DNA of 64,000 nucleotides, taken from NCBI RefSeq assembly GCF_902826915.1, contig NZ_CADEGP010000005.1, positions 1 to 64,000 of the forward strand. The letters run 5' to 3'. Both the position numbers and the translations under genes were made by a program. This document shows positions 52,458 through 61,565 of the stretch, piece by piece. Each line of letters begins with the position of its first letter. The first letter of the stretch is position 1. The notes below the pieces were generated by a model. It saw nothing but the letters and a program-made list of their open reading frames with translations, did not search any database and was not told where the DNA came from. The stretch comes from an uncultured Nitrosomonas sp. Lineage in GTDB: Bacteria > Pseudomonadota > Gammaproteobacteria > Burkholderiales > Nitrosomonadaceae.

Positions 52458-53822
52458 ATGACTGAAGCAAAACCCACCGCTCCAAGTGTAATTGATGTTA
52501 AAGCTGATTCACAAGAGGCACTTGCCACCAGTCAGTTTGTTCATCGAAAAATCCTGCTTCGTTTGTTTCTGGGATGGCTTTTTCTCAGTCTCACGATTGG
52601 AAGCATCGTTCTATGGCTTGAAATTTCGCGCTTCCAGCAATTCGTTCATGCGCTTGCGTTAAAGGAATCTGGCGTACTCAGCGGTGAAATCCCTTCTGAT
52701 TTAGAACAGCTGGATGGATCGACTTATCAGCACCTGACCAATCTGGCGCAACAATTGGTTAAGCGCAATTTTCTCGTGGTTGAGCTCTATGATGTCAATA
52801 AGCAGCTAAAGATCGAAGCAGTCCGTCAGGGACAAGAGACAACTGAGCAATGGATCAATAGCCACCGCCATCAATTCCCCCAGCGTGGTGACTTTTTTCA
52901 GGAATTTCATTTCACTCAGGGCAAGCTGTTGCTGCTTATGCTGGTCCCGATAAAAGGGCCGCAGCATGCATTAATCGGTTATTTCGAGGGCATCTACCAG
53001 ATTGATCAGGAAACTCAGGATTCGATCAAGGATGAACTGTTGCACACACTGTTACTGATTGCCCTTAGCATCACTTTTACTACCCTTTTGATGTATCCGA
53101 TTGTACTGACACTCAATCGGGAATTGACTAAACTTTCCACTGATCTTTTAACTGGAAATCTGGAGTTGATGAATGTGATGGGCTGCGCCATCGCGGAGCG
53201 CGATTCCGATACCAACAGCCATAATTACCGCGTTACCTTTTATGCCCTCCGGCTGGGAGAGGCGGTCGGACTGCGTCATGAAAATATCCTCAATCTGATC
53301 ACGGGCGCTTTCTTGCACGATGTCGGCAAGATCGGCATTCGCGACCCGATTCTGCTAAAGCCGGGAAAGCTGACCCCACAGGAATTTGAGATCATGAAAA
53401 CGCATGTCACGCTGGGCGTGGATATATTAAAACAATCCAGTTGGCTCAGTGGTGCTTGTGATGTGGCTCATTTTCATCACGAAAAATACGATGGCAGCGG
53501 CTACCCGAAAGGACTCGAGGGCGAAGCGATTCCGTTGAATGCGCGAATATTCGCCATTGTTGACGTGTTCGACGCGCTGACCTCCAAACGCCCGTATAAG
53601 GAATCATGGACGGTGCATGACGCTCTTGCCGAACTTGAACGTGATAGCGGCAGTCATTTTGATCCACAGTTATTACGTATTTTTGTGTCGATCGCCCCAG
53701 CGCTCTATCAGGAGGTGACAGGCATGGAGGAAAGCCAGATGATTGCCATGGTAAAACGTTGCATTTCGCGCCATTTCCTGACAACCGCAATCGGTACCAG
53801 GCCTCAAAGCCAAACACCTTGA
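52458..53822 (+). CDS. Membrane HD-GYP phosphodiesterase
   Basis: The 454-residue protein has a cytoplasmic N-tail, a membrane helix (about 32-55), a periplasmic sensor (about 56-190) and a second helix (about 192-215). The HD-GYP domain (about 240-430) carries FLHDVGKIGIRD and HHEKYDGSGYPKGL, with all metal residues, and the GYP motif intact. It should break down cyclic di-GMP in answer to a periplasmic signal. No HAMP domain is clear. It stands alone on the plus strand. Confidence 0.93.
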   Translation: MTEAKPTAPSVIDVKADSQEALATSQFVHRKILLRLFLGWLFLSLTIGSIVLWLEISRFQQFVHALALKESGVLSGEIPSDLEQLDGSTYQHLTNLAQQLVKRNFLVVELYDVNKQLKIEAVRQGQETTEQWINSHRHQFPQRGDFFQEFHFTQGKLLLLMLVPIKGPQHALIGYFEGIYQIDQETQDSIKDELLHTLLLIALSITFTTLLMYPIVLTLNRELTKLSTDLLTGNLELMNVMGCAIAERDSDTNSHNYRVTFYALRLGEAVGLRHENILNLITGAFLHDVGKIGIRDPILLKPGKLTPQEFEIMKTHVTLGVDILKQSSWLSGACDVAHFHHEKYDGSGYPKGLEGEAIPLNARIFAIVDVFDALTSKRPYKESWTVHDALAELERDSGSHFDPQLLRIFVSIAPALYQEVTGMEESQMIAMVKRCISRHFLTTAIGTRPQSQTP

Positions 53823-54225
53823 ATCAGAATTCCTTCGATTGTTACCGGGTAAGAACCAAAATTATGAGTGCGGCCATAGGAAATACACTAGCATCTAGAA
53901 ACCTTTGCACGGACAAAGTCTCATTGAGAAGAGTGAGGTGATATAATCCCATTTTAAATCATGCAATTGAATTGGTGTTCATGAATTTCTCTGAATTTGA
54001 TGTCACCCGCCGCACCCGCAAAGGAGACAGTCTCAACCAAATCGATGATCCTATTGAGACTGTTTGCAAAAACAAAAAATTCTTAGTTATAGACTTGACC
54101 CCATTGGCGTGCTGCAAAATTTTCTCGGTCTCGCAGAGTGATTCTTCGCAAAAACAAGAAATTCTTAGTTATGCACCTGACCCTATCGTTCCTCTAACTG
54201 GAGGCAGAGTTCATTACTTAGCGAA
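53823..54225. other. Stretch without a supported gene; short direct repeat
   Basis: A 93-codon plus-strand frame (53972-54253) has no recognisable features. Two imperfect copies of a 30-base phrase lie at about 54074 and 54158, each with AAATTCTTAGTTAT followed by ACTTGACCC or ACCTGACCC. They are too few to call an array. No terminator is seen after the HD-GYP gene. Confidence 0.45.
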
Positions 54226-54468
54226 TTACTCGATTAATGTTAGCTTTAAATGATGTACAAGGTCATTTTTAGCTACAAACTTATTTTTACTCAAATCATT
54301 CATTCCCCACGAAGGGGTCATAAAATGAGCGTGATCGCCATTATTTTTTAATTTGGATAATTCTTTAATTAAATATTCCAATCCTTCTTTATCGCAGTAG
54401 ATTTCAACTTCTTGTGGTTTGTTATTTTCTGGTTCGCGATAATCACCAATTTCTACACTAACTCTCAT
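54226..54468 (-). CDS. Imm32-family immunity protein
   Basis: The 80-residue protein fits the Imm32 family: VEIYCDKEGLEYLIKELSKL and then DHAHFMTPSWG, a near-signature of the group, and a C-terminal hydrophobic strand. Imm32 proteins are predicted antitoxins for polymorphic toxins. No toxin gene is adjacent, so this is an orphan. The ATG at 54468 has an AAGGA site eight bases ahead. The longer frame that would begin inside the next gene is not used. Confidence 0.75.
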   Translation of the reverse strand: MRVSVEIGDYREPENNKPQEVEIYCDKEGLEYLIKELSKLKNNGDHAHFMTPSWGMNDLSKNKFVAKNDLVHHLKLTLIE

Positions 54469-54575
54469 TCTAAATTCCTTATAATTCAAAATCTCTTCAT
54501 AAAAAATGGCAAGAAAATGGGGTCTCGAATCAAGAAAAATAAGAGCAAAAAATGAAGTGTTGACATTACTTATGA

Positions 54576-55418
54576 TCATAACAACGCATCGCGATGATAT
54601 TTCAAATGATCGTCGATAAATGTGCTGATAAAGTAATAGCTGTGATCGTACCCGTTATGAAAACGCAGCGTCAGCTTTTGATCTGCTTCGCGGCACGCTT
54701 TTTCCAGGTTTTCCGGGTACAGTTGTTGCGCCAGAAACTGATCGTCCAAACCCTGATCGATCAATAAATCTGGAATACGGCGACCATCCTGGATCAGCGC
54801 GGTGGCATCGTACTGACGCCAGCTTTGTTGATCTTCACCCAGGTAATTGCGGAATGCTTTTTGCCCCCACGGGCATTGCATCGGTGCGCAAATTGGCGCG
54901 AATGCGGATACCGAGCGAAACAACTCGGGATAACGCAGCGCCAACATCAATGCGCCGTGGCCGCCCATCGAATGACCGAAAATACCGGCGCGACTCGGAT
55001 CTGCGGGGAAGTGATCGATAATGATCTGGCGTAGTTCCCGGGTAATGTAACTTTCCATGCGGTAATACTTCGACCACGGCGGTTGCGTTGCGTCCAAATA
55101 AAATCCCGCGCCTGCGCCAAAATCCCAGCCGTCGGTTTCACCGGTAATGCCGGTCTGGCGCGGGCTAGTGTCCATCGATACCAGCATCAGGCCGTACTCC
55201 GCTGCGTAACGCTGCGCACCGGCTTTGATCATGAAGGTTTCTTCGGTACAGGTGAGTCCGGCGAGAAAAAATAGTACCGGAACGCGTTGAATTTTTGCCT
55301 GCGGCGGTTGATACACCGAAAAGCGCATCGGCAAACCGATAGTTTCCGACGAATGTTGATAGTAGCTCTGGATGCCATCAAAGCAGCCGTGCTGGTTACG
55401 AGTTTCGAGTGATGTCAT
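54576..55418 (-). CDS. fghA: S-formylglutathione hydrolase
   Basis: The 280-residue serine hydrolase has the nucleophile elbow GIFGHSMGGHGALM, the oxyanion region FFLAGLTCTEE and a late catalytic His in FHNGYDHSYYFI. It is an esterase D-type enzyme that turns S-formylglutathione into formate and glutathione, the second step of formaldehyde removal. It follows the alcohol dehydrogenase gene with two bases between them, so they form one operon. Confidence 0.96.
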   Translation of the reverse strand: MTSLETRNQHGCFDGIQSYYQHSSETIGLPMRFSVYQPPQAKIQRVPVLFFLAGLTCTEETFMIKAGAQRYAAEYGLMLVSMDTSPRQTGITGETDGWDFGAGAGFYLDATQPPWSKYYRMESYITRELRQIIIDHFPADPSRAGIFGHSMGGHGALMLALRYPELFRSVSAFAPICAPMQCPWGQKAFRNYLGEDQQSWRQYDATALIQDGRRIPDLLIDQGLDDQFLAQQLYPENLEKACREADQKLTLRFHNGYDHSYYFISTFIDDHLKYHRDALL

Positions 55419-55420
55419 GA

Positions 55421-56527
55421 TCAGTAAATCACCACGGAGCGAATCGATTCACCGCTTTTCATCAAGTCAAAGCCGTCATTGATCTTGTCCAGCGGCAGGG
55501 TGTGGGTGATCAGCGAATCGATATCGATTTTGCCTTCCATATACCAATCCACAATTTTGGGTACATCGGTGCGTCCGCGCGCGCCACCGAAGGCGGAGCC
55601 TTCCCATTTGCGACCGGTGACGAGTTGGAAGGGGCGCGTGCTGATTTCGGCACCGGCCTCGGCCACGCCGATGATGATGCTGCGTCCCCAGCCTTTGTGC
55701 GTGCATTCCAGTGCTTGGCGCATGATTTTGGTGTTGCCGATGCACTCAAAGCTGTAATCCGCGCCGCCGTCGGTCAGTTGCACCACGGCATCGACGATAT
55801 TCGGTACATCGTTCGGGTTGATGAAACGCGTCATGCCGAATTTGCGCGCCATCGCTTCGCGTCCCGGATTGATATCGATGCCGATGATTTTGTCGGCGCC
55901 GACCATGCGCGCGCCCTGAATCACATTCAAACCGATGCCGCCTAGACCGAACACGGCCACGTTCGCGCCGGCCTCGACTTTGGCGGTGTAGATCACCGCA
56001 CCGAGTCCGGTCGTGACGCCGCAGCCGATATAGCACACCTTATCGAAAGGAGCGTCTTCGCGGATTTTTGCCAGCGCGATTTCCGGTACCACGGTGTAAT
56101 TGGAGAACGTCGATGTGCCCATGTAGTGGAATAGCGGTTTTCCATCGATTGAGAAACGCGAGGTGCTGTCCGGCATCAGGCCGCGACCTTGGGTGCTGCG
56201 AATCGCCTGGCACAAGTTGGTTTTTTGGGAAAGGCAAAATTTACATTCGCGGCATTCCGGGGTGTAGAGTGGAATGACATGATCACCTTTACGCAACGAT
56301 TTTACGTTGGGCCCGACATCCACCACTACACCGGCACCTTCATGACCCAGGATGGTCGGGAAAAGACCTTCGGGATCAGCGCCGGATAGTGTGTAATAAT
56401 CGGTATGACAAATGCCGGTGGCTTTGATTTCGATCAGTACTTCACCGGATTTCGGGCCTGCCAAATCGACTTGTTCGATCGTTAAGGGCTGACCGGCTTT
56501 CCAGGCTATTGCAGCGCTTGTTTTCAT
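55421..56527 (-). CDS. frmA: S-(hydroxymethyl)glutathione dehydrogenase (class III ADH)
   Basis: The 368-residue enzyme has the catalytic zinc ligands in [12 protein letters not shown] and LGHEGAGVV, and the structural zinc cysteines in [15 protein letters not shown]. The NAD motif reads [14 protein letters not shown]. It oxidises the adduct of formaldehyde and glutathione. Class III enzymes also reduce S-nitrosoglutathione, which could matter in a nitrogen-oxidising cell. It is operonic with fghA downstream and lies after the low-molecular-weight phosphatase gene on the same strand. Confidence 0.97.
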   Translation of the reverse strand: MKTSAAIAWKAGQPLTIEQVDLAGPKSGEVLIEIKATGICHTDYYTLSGADPEGLFPTILGHEGAGVVVDVGPNVKSLRKGDHVIPLYTPECRECKFCLSQKTNLCQAIRSTQGRGLMPDSTSRFSIDGKPLFHYMGTSTFSNYTVVPEIALAKIREDAPFDKVCYIGCGVTTGLGAVIYTAKVEAGANVAVFGLGGIGLNVIQGARMVGADKIIGIDINPGREAMARKFGMTRFINPNDVPNIVDAVVQLTDGGADYSFECIGNTKIMRQALECTHKGWGRSIIIGVAEAGAEISTRPFQLVTGRKWEGSAFGGARGRTDVPKIVDWYMEGKIDIDSLITHTLPLDKINDGFDLMKSGESIRSVVIY

Positions 56528-56542
56528 TGAAATTTGTCCTTG

Positions 56543-57034
56543 CTATATTTTGTGATTGCGCAGATGCACCAGCAGACCACGGCTGGCTTCTTCGACCATA
56601 TCCAGCACTTGTTCAAATCCTTGCTGCCCTCCGAAATAAGGGTCAGGCACTTCGATAGTCGCAGGGGTGTTCTCGCCATATTGCATGAATAATTGGATCT
56701 TGCCGTGATGATGTTGAGGACTGCGCTGCCGCAATAATGCGAGGTTTTCGTTGTCCATGGCAAGTATGTAGTCGAATTCCTCAAAATCACTCGATTGCAC
56801 CGCACGAGCGCGTAATTCGTCCATTTTGTATCCACGCTGTAATGCCGTATGCTGTGCGCGATGATCCGGCGGGTTGCCAATGTGGTAGGCATGCGTGCCC
56901 GCGGAATCCACTTCTATCATGTGACCCATGCCGGCGGTATTGACGATATGCCGGAATACGGCGTCCGCGGTTGGGGACCGGCAAATATTGCCCATGCAGA
57001 CAAATAGTACTTTTATTTTTTTATTCTGGTCCAT
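56543..57034 (-). CDS. Low-molecular-weight protein-tyrosine phosphatase
   Basis: The 163-residue enzyme has the P-loop VCMGNICRSPTAD, with Cys and Arg of Cx5R, and the acid loop VPDPYFGG. It also has the DSAGTHAYHIGNPPDHRA segment of the family. It removes phosphate from tyrosines in the cytoplasm. No tyrosine kinase or capsule gene is next to it. The ATG at 57034 (MDQNKKIKVLFVC) gives the usual length; 30 extra in-frame residues upstream are not family-like. Confidence 0.93.
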   Translation of the reverse strand: MDQNKKIKVLFVCMGNICRSPTADAVFRHIVNTAGMGHMIEVDSAGTHAYHIGNPPDHRAQHTALQRGYKMDELRARAVQSSDFEEFDYILAMDNENLALLRQRSPQHHHGKIQLFMQYGENTPATIEVPDPYFGGQQGFEQVLDMVEEASRGLLVHLRNHKI

Positions 57035-57262
57035 GATTATTGTGACTCTGGGTTGGCAGATATTAATAATATTCGATGAGTTGCCATAAGTCCTTAGCAA
57101 ATCAGCAAACTGTGTTTTTAGCATCCCTCAGGCTTTTCTGAATTAACCTAAAGTTTACTAATACGTCATTAAACTTGGCAAGCCATCTTTTTGGAAACTC
57201 TAAAGTGATTCTATTCCATTGGTGTCATAATGCTTATGTCGGCTCAATATATGATTGCCGTT

Positions 57263-57330
57263 TAGCAGGCTGTTGAAAAACTAACTTTCATCGAAAACAT
57301 TTATTGTTAACATTGCAGTTTTAAGGTGCA
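57263..57330 (-). repeat. End fragment of the dispersed repeat
   Basis: AGGCTGTTGAAAAACTAACT matches the inverted right end of the 49571 copy over about 20 bases. Then the match is lost, and CATCGAAAACAT and AACATTGCAG pieces follow. It looks like an internally deleted copy. It lies in the gene-free spacer 57035-57390, which otherwise shows nothing but the upstream region of the pseudokinase gene. Confidence 0.55.
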
Positions 57331-57390
57331 CATAACACATAATAAAAATTTGACACCTAACTGATATTAGTAACAGGGATAATACCTATC

Positions 57391-59103
57391 ATGACACAAA
57401 TACACGATCAAATTCTGCCTGAGGGCACTCAAATTGGCGTCTATGAAATCAAGGGCGTTGCAAAAGTCGGTTCATTTGATATCACTTATCGTGCCTGGAA
57501 TCATCATCTTAAAGAACGGGTGAAAATACGCGAATATTTTCCTCACGATTTCGCCATACGCGCGATGGATGGTCTTGGTGTTGAACCTAAATTTTTAACG
57601 GATAAAGAAAAGTTTGATTATGGATTAAAGGCATTTCTGGATCAGGCCGAGATTCTGACTCAGATTGAGCATCCTAATATTGCTGTAACAGAAAATATTC
57701 TCTCATTGAATGGAACGGCTTATCTGATTATGGGCACCCAGGAAGGTATGCCGCTCTCCAAGCTATTAGAGGCACGAGCATCCTTGGCAGAGACCGAATT
57801 AAAATTCATATTAGTATCGGTTCTGAGTGCCTTGCAGAAAATACACGAACACAAAATCGTGCACGGCGGTATTCAGCCGGCGGTGATTCTTATCGGTAAA
57901 GATGGCGAACCATTACTGATCAATTTTACTGCAGCACGATTGGCGATCGCTGCGCGCACTTCACGGTTCGCTGAGGAATTAGCCATCGGTTATGCGCCTG
58001 CGGAGCAATATGAAATCGACAATAAACCAGGACCTGCAACCGATTTCTATGCATTGGGTGCAATCCTCTATGCTTGCATGACACATCAGTCACCTGTTGC
58101 AGCACAGACCAGGAAAACGATCTTAGGCCGGGGGGAATCCGATCCAATGAGCGATCTTTCCGGGTCTCCGGACATTGCCTATAGTGCCGAATTATTGCAA
58201 GCGGTTCAGTGGATGTTGCGGCCAGAATATCAGGATAGGCCGCAATCGGCAGAGGAGATTTTGGCGCTGCTGAAATCAGAGCATGCCAGTGGAACGAAAA
58301 CTTCAGCCGCAAAACAGATGGCTACAGAGCCAGTTGCGCATAGCCGTTCGGCTGCTAATAACAAGCTGTTGATGGGTGTCATGGCCGGTATCGTTGCTCT
58401 GGTAGCAGTTGGCTTGTGGTTCGACGAAAATCCTGCGGGATCATCGGATGACGGATCAGGTATTGTTGCCACTGAGCCCTTATTTCAACGCAATCCAGGC
58501 AAAGTTACTGGCACTCCAGAGACAAAAGAAGACTCATCCGTTGCTTCGGTTGCAACTGAAGCAAACCCAGAATCCAGTTCAGACAAAATATCCAAGACTG
58601 CGCAAGAAGTATTGAATGAGGCCGAGAATCAACCAGCAGAAGGCATACCTTTCCCAGAGAGTTTAGCGATTGTTGAACCGGCACGTAATGCTAGAGAAGC
58701 TACCAAACCGGTATCCGATAACGCTCAGCCATTAGCGGCGGCAGATGATGCATCGTCGCCTCAATCCACGCAGCAGAACTCGCCGGTAAAACCAATGGAT
58801 GCAGGTTTAATTAAGAAACATTTGGTGGCTGCTGAAAAAGCCATGAAAGCAGAGCGCTTCACCACACCTGCAAGAGACAATGCCTATAAATACTACCAGA
58901 TGGTGCTGACGATGGAATCCAATAACGCAGAAGCGCTTGCAGGATTACAGCGGATGGTGGATCGGTATATTCAGTTTATTGAAAAATCAAAGACTGAAGG
59001 TAAACTCGGTGCGGCTAAGCTTTATTTGCAAAGAGCGGAGTCTGTGTTGCCGGATGACCCTAAGCTACAGAAAATCCGGGCTGAATTGGCGAACGCTCAA
59101 TAA
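57391..59103 (+). CDS. Protein kinase-like protein with lost catalytic motifs (pseudokinase)
   Basis: The 570-residue protein has an N-terminal kinase fold of the bacterial Ser/Thr type (residues 15-290), a membrane helix (about 328-346), and a long Ser/Pro/Ala-rich extension. A helical end with TPR-like character (about 470-565, YKYYQMVLTMESNNAEALAG) completes it. The key kinase residues are altered. The VAIK lysine is Arg47, HRDLKPxN reads H158-G-G-I-Q-P-A-V165 and DFG reads N178-F-T. The glycine loop is also weak. The fold remains clear from REYFPHDFAIR and ATDFYALGAILY. It probably binds or senses rather than phosphorylates. A strong hairpin follows the stop codon directly. Confidence 0.85.
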   Translation: MTQIHDQILPEGTQIGVYEIKGVAKVGSFDITYRAWNHHLKERVKIREYFPHDFAIRAMDGLGVEPKFLTDKEKFDYGLKAFLDQAEILTQIEHPNIAVTENILSLNGTAYLIMGTQEGMPLSKLLEARASLAETELKFILVSVLSALQKIHEHKIVHGGIQPAVILIGKDGEPLLINFTAARLAIAARTSRFAEELAIGYAPAEQYEIDNKPGPATDFYALGAILYACMTHQSPVAAQTRKTILGRGESDPMSDLSGSPDIAYSAELLQAVQWMLRPEYQDRPQSAEEILALLKSEHASGTKTSAAKQMATEPVAHSRSAANNKLLMGVMAGIVALVAVGLWFDENPAGSSDDGSGIVATEPLFQRNPGKVTGTPETKEDSSVASVATEANPESSSDKISKTAQEVLNEAENQPAEGIPFPESLAIVEPARNAREATKPVSDNAQPLAAADDASSPQSTQQNSPVKPMDAGLIKKHLVAAEKAMKAERFTTPARDNAYKYYQMVLTMESNNAEALAGLQRMVDRYIQFIEKSKTEGKLGAAKLYLQRAESVLPDDPKLQKIRAELANAQ

Positions 59104-59134
59104 GGTACTTCGCCGCACCAAGCGGCGAAGTACC
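59104..59134. terminator. Strong stem-loop after the pseudokinase gene
   Basis: GGTACTTCGCCGC (59104-59116) and GCGGCGAAGTACC (59122-59134) form a perfect 13-bp stem with an ACCAA loop. It begins directly after the TAA and lies between two convergent genes. There is no T run, so it may act as a bidirectional transcript end or mRNA 3' guard rather than a classic terminator. Confidence 0.65.
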
Positions 59135-59168
59135 CGATAGCGGGGGTGTTTCACCGCGAATTGGCAAT

Positions 59169-60734
59169 TCAGCCAATTTGTATGATTCTAGCCACTGATG
59201 GTATTCCGTCAAGATTCCATACGAAAAGCATATAGAAGCCCGGAGGAGCTGCATTGGCTGAGGCAGGGGTTTTTACTGTTACGATAGGATTGCCTTTTTG
59301 CGCGGTCGGCAGGTTAAAGAAACGGGTTTCATTATTGAATGCATGCGTAGTAGCACCAATGCGTACCAACGTGATTCTGGAAATATTTTCAGTAGCTTCG
59401 ATAGAAAATTGCTCATTCCAGCCCAACATGGTTGTTGGGGCATCCACAATGACCGGTCGAGGAGAGAATTGACCGCTCCCATCTTTTTTAAATAGGTAAG
59501 GTGGGTAGTAAATTTCACCATTAAGCTGAGTTAAAGGGCCGGGCGTGCCGCCGCCTCCAGTAATCACGCTTGCATCCGGAAGAAGCAGTGAAGTTGAATG
59601 ATACAAGCGAGGGGTGGCCGCTCTTGCTGTCGATTTCCATATTTTTGTGTTGGGATTCCAAAGTTCAGAGTCCAGTGCTGCACCTGCTAAATCGTTGCCG
59701 GTTGATGATCCGCCATTGACCCAGACGGAACCATTGGCAAGTACTGTCGCATTGCTGTATTGACGATTTTTTGCCAGAGTGCCGCCCGAAGTCACGACAG
59801 GTTCACCATTACCATTGATGTTGACAACAAGCGCTGTGCGATTGTCGCGAACGGATAGTATGCGGCCAGGGGCGTACATTATGCTTGGCAAGCTGTTAAT
59901 ACCCGGTGTTATGGTTGATAGATACTTTGAGAGCGTGCCGGTGCCTGATGTATTGAGCTTGTACATTGCGCCGTCGTGTCCGAGAATAAACAACTTGCCT
60001 TGTGGGTTTACCCAAGCCCTGGGATAAAACCAGGCTTCTCCAGTGCCGCCCAGTGCTCCGTAAGCAGCATTACTGGTTGCTGAATTAAGCGTACGCCAAC
60101 GACCATTTTTCGCACGCACTTCTGGCGTCGGTGAGTAAGTTGCTACCGTAGCAGGTATGGTGGGTGTTCCTGGAAAATCCCTGCTGTTACGGCCCCCCAT
60201 CACGACATGCTCACCATTGGGCAACGTCACTGCAGTCGCGTACCAACGTTTAAACGTCATATTCTGGGGAAGGTGTGTCAGGGTATCGGTAGACGAGTCA
60301 AAAATATTTACATTATTGTGAGCATACTGTCTCTTCGTGTTCAAAAAAGCGTCACCACCAAAGAAAAGACCCCGGCCATCTGGAAGATGCGCCTGACCAG
60401 CGCAGTAAATGTCGGTAAGAGTTGTGTTAGGTAATGTCTCAAACGCATTGGCCCCAATGCCGAGTGATGGATCCCAGATAACATAGAGCAGATTGCCAAT
60501 CTGTGTGCCCACAGTATCGGTTCCGTAAGCAATTACTCGCCCATCCGGCATCAGCATCATTGCGATCGGTATCACAGGCCAGTCGTGCAGCAGGCCGAAT
60601 CTGCCTTTCAGATGCGCCTGTGACCCTGCTGCTACTGCTGGAGCGGCAATTGTGAAGGAAAGAAACAAGACCAGGATAGCTGGAAGATACTTTAGATGCC
60701 AAATTCTTTGAGCGGAAAGAGAGCGCTTAAACAT
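59169..60734 (-). CDS. Galactose oxidase/glyoxal oxidase-like copper enzyme
   Basis: The 521-residue protein has a signal peptide (about 1-36). A seven-bladed Kelch-type propeller follows, then a C-terminal Ig-like DUF1929 domain (from about 425). Counterparts of the galactose oxidase radical-copper site can be found. Cys111 (DIYCAGQAHLPDGR) and Tyr165 (KRWYATAVTLPNG) match the Tyr-Cys pair. Tyr-His in PRLYHSTSLLLPD and a His in TTHAFNNETR match the other ligands. This suggests an active AA5 oxidase that makes hydrogen peroxide outside the cytoplasm. The substrate is unknown. It converges on the pseudokinase gene. Confidence 0.85.
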   Translation of the reverse strand: MFKRSLSAQRIWHLKYLPAILVLFLSFTIAAPAVAAGSQAHLKGRFGLLHDWPVIPIAMMLMPDGRVIAYGTDTVGTQIGNLLYVIWDPSLGIGANAFETLPNTTLTDIYCAGQAHLPDGRGLFFGGDAFLNTKRQYAHNNVNIFDSSTDTLTHLPQNMTFKRWYATAVTLPNGEHVVMGGRNSRDFPGTPTIPATVATYSPTPEVRAKNGRWRTLNSATSNAAYGALGGTGEAWFYPRAWVNPQGKLFILGHDGAMYKLNTSGTGTLSKYLSTITPGINSLPSIMYAPGRILSVRDNRTALVVNINGNGEPVVTSGGTLAKNRQYSNATVLANGSVWVNGGSSTGNDLAGAALDSELWNPNTKIWKSTARAATPRLYHSTSLLLPDASVITGGGGTPGPLTQLNGEIYYPPYLFKKDGSGQFSPRPVIVDAPTTMLGWNEQFSIEATENISRITLVRIGATTHAFNNETRFFNLPTAQKGNPIVTVKTPASANAAPPGFYMLFVWNLDGIPSVARIIQIG

Positions 60735-60894
60735 CTTATATCTCCTGATATTGAAAGTATGAAAATCTAGATAATGAATTGTTATATTTCTATTGAAAAT
60801 AGTAAAGAGAATTCCACGTTCAAATAATAGAAAATATAAAGGACTGAATCGCCCCGGATTTTCTGGAGATAAAATGATTTGAGAGGAAGAAGAG

Positions 60895-61215
60895 ATGAAG
60901 AATCAAATCAGTTATTCACCGGAAGTACAGGAACGAGCGGTAAGATTGGTATTTGAACGCCAAAAGGAGTATGAATCGCAATGGTCGGCGATCAAATCGA
61001 TCGCATCAAAGATTGGCTGTACAGCGAAGACATTGCTCATATGGGTAAGACGAGCAGAGACTGATCAGGGAATTCGGGGCGGCATGTTGACTGCGGATCG
61101 TGAGCGACTCAAGGCATTGGAACGGGAGAATCGGGAATTAAAGCGAGCCAACGAGATATTACGTAAGGCATCGGCATATTTTGCGCAGGCGGAGCTCGAC
61201 CGCCGACCGAAATGA
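60895..61215 (+). CDS. IS3-family orfA protein
   Basis: The 106-residue protein is an intact IS3-group orfA. It has an HTH ([20 protein letters not shown]) and a coiled coil ([20 protein letters not shown]) ending in [14 protein letters not shown]. In a complete element it is fused to orfB by a minus-one frameshift, but orfB here has lost its front part. On its own it can bind element ends but not transpose. Confidence 0.85.
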   Translation: MKNQISYSPEVQERAVRLVFERQKEYESQWSAIKSIASKIGCTAKTLLIWVRRAETDQGIRGGMLTADRERLKALERENRELKRANEILRKASAYFAQAELDRRPK

Positions 61216-61224
61216 TGGTGGTGT

Positions 61225-61518
61225 TTGTCGATTTGCTACACGGAACGCCTGGCAGAAGCTAATATTGAAGCTTCTGTTGGCAGTGTCGTAGATTCTTATG
61301 ACAATGCGCTGGCGTTAACAATTAACGGATTATACAAGACTGAGGTCATAAGGCATCGTGGCCTCTGGTGCAATATTGATGATGTGGAATTTGCTACTTT
61401 GGAATGGGTGGACTGGTTCAATAATCATCGATTACTGGAGCCGATTGGAAATATTCCACCAGCAGAGTTTGAAATGGAATATTATCGCCAATTAAAGGAG
61501 TCAGCTGATGCAGCTTGA
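61225..61518 (+). pseudogene. IS3-family orfB C-terminal remnant
   Basis: Only the last 90 or so codons of orfB remain: SVVDSYDNALALTINGLYK, then FATLEWVDWFNNHRLLEPIG and PPAEFEMEYY. The first two catalytic aspartates are deleted. The last catalytic position, usually Glu in NALAETINGLYK, is Leu here. The piece is therefore dead twice over. Confidence 0.85.
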
Positions 61519-61565
61519 CTCAAACCAAACAGTCTCCGGAAAATCCGGGGCGATTCACTATGCAA

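Larger units (their letters stand above)
60845..61557 (+). mobile_element. Internally deleted IS3-family element
   Basis: The 713-bp copy is bounded by inverted repeats TGAATCGCCCCGGATTTTCT (60845) and, read inward from 61557, TGAATCGCCCCGGATTTTCC. They agree over about 24 of 25 bases. Intact IS3 relatives are about 1.25 kb, so some 500 bp of orfB is gone. No matching target duplication is seen (GAC and CTA flank it). It could be moved only by a transposase supplied elsewhere. Confidence 0.85.

Noticed and set aside
53972-54253. 93-codon plus-strand frame
   Set aside because: It crosses the direct repeat, has a weak start and overlaps the end of the Imm32 gene on the other strand.
56524-56892. 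122-codon minus-strand frame inside the phosphatase gene
   Set aside because: It is an alternative frame of the low-molecular-weight phosphatase, whose motifs are clear.
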